From positions 1 through 5,072 of the forward strand of contig JALOAQ010000158.1 of the NCBI GenBank assembly GCA_023228725.1: a DNA stretch of 5,072 nucleotides. The letters run 5' to 3'. A program made the translations under genes and the position numbers. Below the pieces are notes generated by a model that had not been told where the DNA came from, searched no databases, and worked only from the letters and a program-made list of their open reading frames with translations. Shown piece after piece: positions 1 through 5,003 of the stretch. Position 1 is the first letter of the stretch, and each line of letters begins with the position of its first letter. Origin of the DNA: Bacteroidales bacterium. Its GTDB lineage: Bacteria; Bacteroidota; Bacteroidia; Bacteroidales; ML635J-15.

Positions 1-34
1 CGCCATCTTTTAGCCTCAACCGTTATGCACCATA
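1..34 (+). repeat. Right end of an attC-like cassette site (partial, site A)
   Basis: Only the right arm is in the window. The string CTCAACCGTTATGCACC shares the (A)AACCGTT core with the right ends of the sites near 660 and 2415. The bases after the core, GTTATGCACCATAA (22-35), are complementary at 13 of 14 positions to 531-544, the left edge of the next site. Sequence 22-35 would therefore be the left end of cassette 1, cut after G22. The left arm and loop lie upstream, so folding cannot be checked here. Confidence 0.55.
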
Positions 35-50
35 AATTCAAAGAACAGAA

Positions 51-530
51 ATGATAAGAAAAATATTTACCCTATTGCTTATATTGACTGTGACTCTGAC
101 ATTTTCGCAGACTGAAAATTATGAAAATATCTATTTCATAAAATTTAAAGTGTATCAGAAAGAATTTAATAAAGGAGTACCGTTTGCAGAAATATGCATC
201 ACAGACAAGAGAGATGATTATATATTTAACTGCATTGCCACAGACTTTGATGGTTATGTTTTTTTTCATATCAATCCTAATAAATACAATGTCGATTCAA
301 CATATTTGAGAATTAGAATATTAAAAGGACATACAAAATCAGACTTCGGTAAACCTATTAACATCCCATTGAATAGAATTTCGCTATTGAAAGACTATGA
401 TTTGGAAAATGACATTAAAATCACTTTGACTGACTATAAAATTCTTAGTGAAAAAGAATATAAGAAACACAGAAAAAAATATGGACTAATGCCAGAAAGA
501 CAGCCGACAAAGGCAATAGATGTAAAATAA
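51..530 (+). CDS. Small secreted protein with carboxypeptidase-regulatory-like beta-sandwich features
   Basis: This is a 159-residue protein, the only gene of cassette 1. Residues 1-19 form a clear signal peptide: basic MIRK, then a Leu/Thr/Ile core, then TFSQ, an ending very common in exported Flavobacteriia proteins. The mature part has the spacing of CarboxypepD_reg-like domains, with GVPFAEICI at 42-50, TDFDGYVFF at 64-72 and NPNKY at 76-80, followed by a beta-like LRIRILKG at 86-93. These small Ig-like folds are found in cell-surface and TonB-related proteins of Bacteroidota, but this one stands alone without a receptor or peptidase domain. The C-terminus (130-159) is Lys/Arg-rich. The ATG at 51 lies 28 nt after the cassette boundary and gives a complete signal peptide. 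No promoter was recognised, so it may depend on upstream read-through. Its function is unknown. Confidence 0.8.
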   Translation: MIRKIFTLLLILTVTLTFSQTENYENIYFIKFKVYQKEFNKGVPFAEICITDKRDDYIFNCIATDFDGYVFFHINPNKYNVDSTYLRIRILKGHTKSDFGKPINIPLNRISLLKDYDLENDIKITLTDYKILSEKEYKKHRKKYGLMPERQPTKAIDVK

Positions 531-670
531 TTACGGTGCATAACAGCGGCTCATAGTGCATGCCGCAGATAGTGCTTATTAAGAAAGAAAATTGTAAAAA
601 TAAAAATGGTGCAAATCAAGAAAAAATGGAGTAATAATGCGGCACGCACCATAGCCGCAAACCGTTGGCA
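531..670 (+). repeat. attC-like cassette recombination site (site B)
   Basis: This imperfect palindrome starts at the stop codon of the secreted-protein gene. Left arm 546-567 pairs with right arm 638-658. There is one unpaired base (C552), and two A-C mismatches become G-T wobbles on the bottom strand, so the bottom strand folds better. The edges are GCATAAC on the left (538-544) and AACCGTTGGCA on the right (660-670). The loop, 568-637, is 70 nt and AT-rich. It contains a 15-nt direct repeat, GTGCTTATTAAGAAA (572-586) and GTGCAAATCAAGAAA (609-623), with 12 of 15 identical and an offset of 37 nt. The cut after G664 would end cassette 1. The R boxes only loosely fit the classical RYYYAAC/GTTRRRY, so 'integron-like' is an inference. 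Confidence 0.65.
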
Positions 671-691
671 GCAATTAGAAAGAACCTGATT

Positions 692-1609
692 ATGAAAAAA
701 TATTTTAGTTTACAAATTAAATTAAGTAGTCGGAAATTTCGAGAAATTGGTATTCATCCAATTTTAGCTATAATCTTACTAATTTCTGCTTTAATTGCAT
801 TATCTATTTACATATTCAAAAAAACAGAATTTGCTCCATATATCATTGTATTACTTACATTGTCATTTACAACAAAATTAGCTGAAATAAAGCGTAATGA
901 ATTTCTTAAAACAATTTTCAAATCTAACCAGCATATAAAAATTAGAATAATTGAAAACTTAATTTTAGCATTCCCATTTTTAATTATTTTGCTTTTTTAT
1001 CATTCCTTTCTTGCTGTTGGTTTATTGCTTATTATTTCAATAGGATTTGCAATACAAAACATAAAAACTGATTATCATTTTACAATTCCAACACCCTATT
1101 TTAAAAAACCATTTGAATTTACCGCTGGATTTCGTAAAACATTCTATTTAATTCCTTTAGCTTATATTCTTACTGTTATTTCAATCTCAGTGGACAATTT
1201 TAATCTGGGAATTTTTTCGTTATTACTTATTTTCGTTATTTATTTCAGCTATTATTTCAAACCCGAAGAAGAATATTTTGTTTGGACGTTTAATTCAAAC
1301 ACAAAATCATTTCTTTTTTATAAGATAAAAACAGCATTATTGCATTCTTCCTATTTCGTTGTTCCTATTCTTCTTACTCTCTCCTATTTTTACTTTTCTG
1401 AAATATGGAATATTTTACTATTCTTAATTATCGGATATTCTTTTCTTATCTTTTTCATTGTTGCTAAATATTCAACATATCCCGATGAAATTGGTGTTGT
1501 TCAAGGAATTATTTTAGCCCTTAGTATCTTCTTCCCTCCGATACTATTGGTTATTATTCCAATGTTATTCTCACAATCTCAAAAACGTTTAAATTATCTT
1601 TTGCAATGA
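692..1609 (+). CDS. Polytopic membrane protein, probable permease of a small ABC exporter
   Basis: A 305-residue integral membrane protein. Hydrophobic segments that could span the membrane lie at about residues 23-42, 47-63, 87-103, 105-121, 149-167, 171-189, 217-234, 238-258 and 270-293. The N-terminus and the loops at 64-86 and 191-216 are charged. No catalytic motif is visible. The stop overlaps the start of the ABC ATPase gene (ATGA, 1606-1609), so the two are translationally coupled. By analogy with ABC-2 type exporters, this is probably the membrane subunit of that transporter. The reading frame extends upstream to a TTG at 665, but that lies exactly on the cassette boundary and would add residues encoded by the recombination site. 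The ATG at 692 gives the usual MKKYF-type start. The substrate cannot be inferred, and I do not recognise the specific family. Confidence 0.8.
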   Translation: MKKYFSLQIKLSSRKFREIGIHPILAIILLISALIALSIYIFKKTEFAPYIIVLLTLSFTTKLAEIKRNEFLKTIFKSNQHIKIRIIENLILAFPFLIILLFYHSFLAVGLLLIISIGFAIQNIKTDYHFTIPTPYFKKPFEFTAGFRKTFYLIPLAYILTVISISVDNFNLGIFSLLLIFVIYFSYYFKPEEEYFVWTFNSNTKSFLFYKIKTALLHSSYFVVPILLTLSYFYFSEIWNILLFLIIGYSFLIFFIVAKYSTYPDEIGVVQGIILALSIFFPPILLVIIPMLFSQSQKRLNYLLQ

Positions 1610-2286
1610 TTAAAATAAAAAATCTGACAAAAAAATACGGTAATAAAACCGTTTTGAATAATATAAACCTGGAATTTGAAAAAGGTAAAGTATATGGGAT
1701 TGTTGGTGAAAACGGAGCGGGTAAAACAACATTATTCAGATGTATTTCAGGTTTAGAAAAGTTTGAAGGAGAAATACTGTCTGATTTTAAACCGCTAAAA
1801 AACTATATCGGCTTATTGCTTACTAATCCATATTTCTTTTCACGCATTACAGGTCGTGAATATTTACAACTTTTATGCAATGCTCGACAAGTGGAAATTC
1901 AAGACTTTGAAAAACAAAATATTTTCGACTTACCCCTCAATCAATACGCTTCAACCTATTCAACTGGAATGAAAAAGAAGTTAGCAATTATGGCAATATT
2001 GTTACAAAAAAATCAAATTTTCATACTTGATGAACCTTATAATGGTGTGGATATTCAGAGCAATCTAATCATAACAGAACTAATCTTAGAATTAAAAAAG
2101 CTAAACAAAATCATTATAATATCCTCTCATATTTTTTCAACTTTAAACGAGACTTGCGATAAAATTCATTTATTAAAAAAGGGTGAATTGATAAAAACGG
2201 TAGAAAAGGAAAATTTTCAAGATTTAGAAGAGGAAATGAAAAGAAAATCAATAGGGAATAAAGTAAAAGAAATGCAATTAAAATAA
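1606..2286 (+). CDS. ABC transporter ATP-binding protein
   Basis: A 226-residue ATPase of normal length for a stand-alone ABC nucleotide-binding subunit. Motifs in order: aromatic A-loop region with Y11; Walker A GENGAGKTT at 34-42; signature YSTGMKKKL at 118-126, a variant of LSGGQ; Walker B IFILDEP at 137-143 with E142 as the likely catalytic base; D-loop around GVD at 147-149; and H-loop SSH at 173-175. The stretch that normally holds the Q-loop glutamine reads GLLLTNPYFF (69-78) and has no Gln. The closest relatives by motif style are the ATPases of ABC-2 exporters (CcmA/NatA-like), paired with a membrane subunit without sequence-conserved motifs. It overlaps the preceding permease-like gene by four bases. 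Both genes are in cassette 2 and no further transporter subunit is present. The C-terminus (197-226) is charged and probably helical. Confidence 0.93.
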   Translation: MIKIKNLTKKYGNKTVLNNINLEFEKGKVYGIVGENGAGKTTLFRCISGLEKFEGEILSDFKPLKNYIGLLLTNPYFFSRITGREYLQLLCNARQVEIQDFEKQNIFDLPLNQYASTYSTGMKKKLAIMAILLQKNQIFILDEPYNGVDIQSNLIITELILELKKLNKIIIISSHIFSTLNETCDKIHLLKKGELIKTVEKENFQDLEEEMKRKSIGNKVKEMQLK

Positions 2287-2430
2287 AAAGCTGGTAACAA
2301 GTCGTTTTGCGTCAGGCGGGTTAATCGCTTCGTTTCAAAGTTTTTCGTATATTTGAAAGTTGGTGCTTCGGTTCAAAATTTATGGTGAAAATCCGCCCGA
2401 ACGCAAAGCCCCAAACCGTTATCGGTCAGC
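2287..2430 (+). repeat. attC-like cassette recombination site (site C)
   Basis: The site begins directly after the ABC ATPase stop codon. TTTGCGT and GGCGG in the left arm (2304-2322) pair with CCGCC and ACGCAAA in the right arm (2390-2408), with one extra base on the right side. The edges are GCTGGTAAC (2290-2298) and AAACCGTTATCGGTCAGC (2413-2430). The left edge partly matches the start of cassette 2 (GTTGGCAGC, 664-672) as an inverted repeat, 7 of 9. The 67-nt loop holds two related 16-mers, CTTCGTTTCAAAGTTT (2328-2343) and CTTCGGTTCAAAATTT (2366-2381), 38 nt apart. TTTCAAA/TTTGAAA (2333-2339, 2352-2358) could form a small inner hairpin. The cut after G2418 would end cassette 2. Confidence 0.65.
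2348..2355 (+). promoter_or_regulatory. Possible -7 promoter element inside the loop of site C
   Basis: TATATTTG matches the Bacteroidota -7 consensus TAnnTTTG exactly and sits in the loop of the palindromic site, pointing into cassette 3. No TTTG or TTG is found at the proper distance for a -33 element, and chance matches are frequent in AT-rich DNA. If active, it would transcribe the broken gene at the front of cassette 3. Confidence 0.25.
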
Positions 2431-2695
2431 TTAAAAAGACAGAGTTTATTGAAAATATAGTTTCTGAAAAGAAACAGAAGAAACTGAGTTTTAAGGTTAC
2501 TTTGACAGTTGAATTTTCAATGTCCTTAGTTGGAGTATTGACTTTCTTCTCATTGGAAACAATGGTAACAATTCGAAACTTTCAATCTATGATTACAAAA
2601 GTAAAATGTATAGTAAGTGGGATAGCTCTCGCGGGAAGAAAGGCAACCATATTCCATACTATAAGATATTGGGAACAACCTTAATTGTAAACTGA
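2431..2695 (+). pseudogene. Frame-broken gene remnant at the front of cassette 3
   Basis: There is no intact gene here, but two frames look coding in succession. From 2431 to about 2530 one frame gives a Lys/Glu-rich stretch including TEFIENIVSEKKQKKLSF. From 2513 to the TGA at 2693-2695 another frame runs open for 60 codons and reads like a genuine C-terminus: SIDFLLIGNNGNNSKL, then YDYKSKMYSKWDSSRGKKGN, then HIPYYKILGTTLIVN. Its codon and residue use (Asn, Lys, Tyr, Ser) resembles the neighbouring genes. No usable start codon precedes it except a late ATG at 2606. This fits an old gene with a deletion or frameshift around 2513-2540. Alternatively, only the C-terminal fragment was ever captured. 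I do not recognise the protein family. Confidence 0.4.
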
Positions 2696-2711
2696 ATTCA
2701 GTGTAGAGAGC

Positions 2712-2737
2712 GGGGGGTTCGAGTCCCCCACTTCCCA
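2712..2737 (+). other. tRNA 3'-end remnant (T arm plus acceptor strand)
   Basis: A perfect T arm is present: stem GGGGG/CCCCC (2713-2717 and 2725-2729) around the invariant-type loop TTCGAGT (2718-2724). It is followed by a seven-base acceptor strand ACTTCCC (2730-2736) and a discriminator A (2737), then TCA rather than an encoded CCA. A matching 5' acceptor GGGAAGT with a D arm is not found at tRNA distance upstream. An ACTGA-AT-TCAGT palindrome at 2691-2702 could be a collapsed anticodon arm. It is best read as a leftover tRNA 3' end, as left by integrative elements that recombine into tRNA genes. The amino-acid identity cannot be told. Confidence 0.5.
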
Positions 2738-2830
2738 TCATTTTTCAATATCAGGACCTGCTAACACTGAGTTTTTGTAACTTAATTACATTTTTTTGAA
2801 AGAAAACGGGTTTATGTCATTTTTTATTCG

Positions 2831-2838
2831 TAAATTTG
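2831..2838 (+). promoter_or_regulatory. Likely -7 promoter element of the RloA/RloB-like operon
   Basis: TAAATTTG, in the context TCGTAAATTTGCA, is an exact match to the Bacteroidota -7 element TAnnTTTG. It ends 29 nt before the chosen ATG at 2868, which would give a short A-rich leader typical of the phylum. The -33 element is weak: TTTA at 2811-2814 is too close and TTTG at 2795-2798 too far. If correct, this cassette has its own promoter, and the in-frame starts at 2796 (TTG) and 2814 (ATG) lie upstream of the transcript. Confidence 0.45.
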
Positions 2839-2867
2839 CAACCCACTTTCAAAACAGAAACAAAAAA

Positions 2868-4172
2868 ATGATTATCAATTTTAGTGTTCAAAATTTTGGC
2901 CCAATAAAAGACAAACAAATTCTTTCATTTGAGGCAACTAATTCAACACATCTCGAAGACACATACATCGTTAATTTGAGAGGTCAACGAATTTTAAAAC
3001 TTGCCCTGATTTATGGAGCAAATGCTTCAGGAAAAACAACAATCCTAAAAGCACTTCATTTTTTAAGACAAATAGTTCTTAAGCCAGAAGATAAGAAAAC
3101 AACAGAATTGGGATTTAATCCATTTCTTTTTGACCCAATTACGCCACAACAAAACTCAATTATTTCATTAGAGTTTTTTCAAAATGATATTAAATACTTT
3201 TACGAAGTTGAATTTTTCAAAAGAGCTATTGTATCAGAGGAACTGTATTTTTACAATCCCCATAAAGCTAATCTTTTTAAAAGAAAAACTAATCTGAAAA
3301 ATCAGTTTACTGAAATAACTTTCGGAAGTAAAATCACTACTGACAAAGTTTTTGAGAAAACTCTTGAATCTAATACCTTGTGGAACAATACTGTTCTTGG
3401 TGGTTATTTAAAAACCAATATTGACTTCAAAGAATTACAAGAGGTTATTGATTGGTTTGAGAAATATCTTAACCCATTGGTTTATTCAAGAACTCAATTA
3501 GAAGGTTTTGTTACTTCGCAAATTGAAGATAAAAAAATCTCTAAGTCAGATGTTGTTAGCATCTTAAAAAAGGCAGATTTCAATATCTCTGATATTGTGA
3601 TTCAAGAAGAAGAAAAAGAAATTCCCGATGATTTCTTAGAGTTTTTAAGAAGGCAAGCTAAAGCACCGAGTGACAAAGACAAGATTAAGGAATTGGAAGA
3701 AAAGGGAAAATTAACATCTGTAAATCTTGAGTTTGAACATACTGTCAATAACACCAAATATACTTTGCCTTTAGAACTTGAATCTCAAGGAACAAAACGT
3801 TATTATGGTTTTGCAGGGTTATTAGCTTTACTGATCAAAAATCCAACTGCATTTCCAATTGACGAATTAGAAGCGTCTTTACATCCCGATTTGTACTTAC
3901 ATTTCCTACTTTCATTTCTTTTGAATTCTAAAAATTCCCAAATTATTGCAACTACTCATAACAGAGAAATTTTAAATAACAAAGACATTTTTAGAAATGA
4001 TGCAATTTGGTTTACGGACAAACAAGAAAGTTGCTCGACAGAACTTTATTCTCTAGCAGATTTTGATAGTTCTGTCGTACGTAATACTACAAATGTTTTA
4101 AACGCCTATAAAAGCGGAAAATTAAGTGCTACTCCTAATTTAAGCGACACCTTTATTGATTTGGAGCTATGA
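2868..4172 (+). CDS. AAA/ABC-type ATPase, RloA/AbiLi-like, of a two-gene defence system
   Basis: A 434-residue cytosolic ATPase of the AAA_15/AAA_21 (SMC/OLD-like) group. The N-terminus MIINFSVQNFGPIKDKQILSF is typical of the family. Walker A is GANASGKTT (50-58). The middle (about 70-300) is family-variable, with a charged, probably helical stretch at 248-282. The signature-like segment is ESQGTKRYYGF (305-315). Walker B and flank are FPIDELEASLHPDL (329-342), with D332 and E333. The switch histidine is in ATTHN (361-365). The start at 2868 was chosen over upstream TTG/ATG codons because it fits the family N-terminus and follows a -7 promoter element; the extra upstream residues are basic and unlike the family. 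The gene ends in an ATGA overlap with the RloB-like gene. Known relatives pair with a TOPRIM or RloB protein and act as phage sensors that trigger abortive infection (AbiL; PARIS has the same architecture). The role here is inferred from motifs and pairing. Confidence 0.88.
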   Translation: MIINFSVQNFGPIKDKQILSFEATNSTHLEDTYIVNLRGQRILKLALIYGANASGKTTILKALHFLRQIVLKPEDKKTTELGFNPFLFDPITPQQNSIISLEFFQNDIKYFYEVEFFKRAIVSEELYFYNPHKANLFKRKTNLKNQFTEITFGSKITTDKVFEKTLESNTLWNNTVLGGYLKTNIDFKELQEVIDWFEKYLNPLVYSRTQLEGFVTSQIEDKKISKSDVVSILKKADFNISDIVIQEEEKEIPDDFLEFLRRQAKAPSDKDKIKELEEKGKLTSVNLEFEHTVNNTKYTLPLELESQGTKRYYGFAGLLALLIKNPTAFPIDELEASLHPDLYLHFLLSFLLNSKNSQIIATTHNREILNNKDIFRNDAIWFTDKQESCSTELYSLADFDSSVVRNTTNVLNAYKSGKLSATPNLSDTFIDLEL

Positions 4173-4810
4173 GAAAATATAAAAGAAAAGCTCCAAAGAC
4201 AAATCCTGCTTTTGCCGTAGTGGTGGATGGAGAAACAGAAGTTTGGTATTTAAATATGCTAAAGAGAAATGAACGAAATATCCGGGTAAGCATTAAACCT
4301 GAAATCCCAAATAAGAAAAGTGTAGAAGAACAATATAATTTGGTTTGTGATTTATCTAACAAAGAGTTTACTAAAGTCTTTTGGATAGTTGATTTAGATA
4401 AGATTATAAAGGAAGAAAACGAAGCACCAAAAGGGAAAACTTCACCACTTGAATCATTTAAGAATTACAGGATAGCCCTTTATGAAAATTATGAGAATGT
4501 TATTGTAATAGTAAACAATCCTTGTCTTGAATTTTGGTTTTTACTTCATTTTGAAAAAACATCAAAATATTTCAGTAAGTGTTCAGGTGCAGAAGCAGAA
4601 CTAAGAAAACACATCAAGAATTACGAGAAAACACAAAAGTTTTTTACGAAACAAAATAATGACATCTATTTGAAATTAAAACCATATCTAAAAACAGCTA
4701 TTCAGAATGCTATATCTCTTGGAACTTTTGATGATAAAAACTCTAAAAAGGCAATGTGTGAAATGGATTTATTGTTTCAATCTTACGAACTAAAAAGCCA
4801 CTTTGAATGA
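4169..4810 (+). CDS. RloB/AbiLii-like effector protein
   Basis: A 213-residue protein with the layout of the RloB family. A basic N-terminus (1-10) is followed by a beta strand and acidic motif FAVVVDGETEVWYLN (15-29), with E22 and E24. FWIVDLDK (71-78) has D75 and D77, and VNNPCLEFWFLLHFEK (115-130) is the most characteristic RloB string. The early Glu and later DxD resemble a TOPRIM-like metal-binding nuclease site, which is an inference. The rest (131-213) is Lys-rich and probably helical, and the length is normal for the family. RloB genes are known next to RloA-type ATPases, first noted inside type I restriction loci, and as the second gene of the lactococcal AbiL phage-resistance pair. 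Here the start overlaps the ATPase stop by four bases. The protein is probably the toxic effector released or activated by the ATPase. The target is unknown. Confidence 0.85.
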   Translation: MRKYKRKAPKTNPAFAVVVDGETEVWYLNMLKRNERNIRVSIKPEIPNKKSVEEQYNLVCDLSNKEFTKVFWIVDLDKIIKEENEAPKGKTSPLESFKNYRIALYENYENVIVIVNNPCLEFWFLLHFEKTSKYFSKCSGAEAELRKHIKNYEKTQKFFTKQNNDIYLKLKPYLKTAIQNAISLGTFDDKNSKKAMCEMDLLFQSYELKSHFE

Positions 4811-4812
4811 AA

Positions 4813-4952
4813 AAGCCGAACCGATAACAAAAAAATTGGCGAGGGTGGCAGTAACGTCTTCGATTGAATGTTTAAGTAAAATCTAAAATTTCTGCTTCGA
4901 TTAAAAGTTTAGGGTAAAAATGCCACCCTCGCCAATTTTCCAAACGTTTTAA
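4813..4952 (+). repeat. attC-like cassette recombination site (site D)
   Basis: The site starts two bases after the RloB-like stop codon. It has the best stem of the window: 19 uninterrupted pairs between 4832-4850 and 4921-4939, GC-rich in the inner part. The left edge AAGCCGAACCGATAAC (4813-4828) is complementary to the start of cassette 3, GTTATCGGTCAGCTT (2418-2432), except for one mismatch and one extra base. The right core is AAACGTTTT (4942-4950). The 70-nt loop contains CTTCGATTGAATGTTT (4858-4873) and CTTCGATTAAAAGTTT (4895-4910), 37 nt apart. The cut after G4946 ends cassette 3. The position behind the operon could also slow transcription, but there is no T-run and the loop is long, so it is not called a terminator. 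Confidence 0.7.
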
Positions 4953-5003
4953 AAGTTGAACCGATTTAATTTTATTGGGGTAGTAAACAATGAGGCTATA
5001 TTG

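Noticed and set aside
72..269. Minus-strand open frame of 65 codons
   Set aside because: It lies antisense within the secreted-protein gene, with low-complexity Ile/Lys/Phe content and no start context.
665..691. Upstream TTG start of the membrane-protein gene
   Set aside because: The codon falls exactly on the cassette boundary. The nine added residues would be encoded by site sequence, and the ATG at 692 is a normal start.
2382..2684. 100-codon plus-strand open frame starting ATG GTG AAA
   Set aside because: The start and first 16 codons lie in the palindromic site. The later part has an unconvincing composition, while a different frame looks coding over the same bases.
2617..2737. Complete tRNA built from AAGTGGG (2616-2622) or GGGAAG (2633-2638) paired with the CCCACTTCCC end
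   Set aside because: The first pairing would break the T stem, the second gives about 105 nt with no D arm, and both 5' strands lie in apparently coding sequence.
2550..2741. Minus-strand open frame beginning MMGSGGLEPP
   Set aside because: SGGLEPP is the well-known antisense translation of a tRNA T arm, and the rest is antisense to the broken gene remnant.
4153..4362. Minus-strand open frame of 69 codons
   Set aside because: It is a shadow of the RloB-like gene, whose motifs and coupling to the ATPase are clear.
4832..4939. Rho-independent terminator after the RloB-like gene
   Set aside because: The stem is strong, but the loop is 70 nt and no T-run follows. The recombination-site reading explains it better.
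4818..4965. Direct repeat GAACCGAT at 4818-4825 and 4958-4965 flanking site D
   Set aside because: Only eight bases, not seen around the other sites, and not needed for the cassette boundaries. Probably chance.
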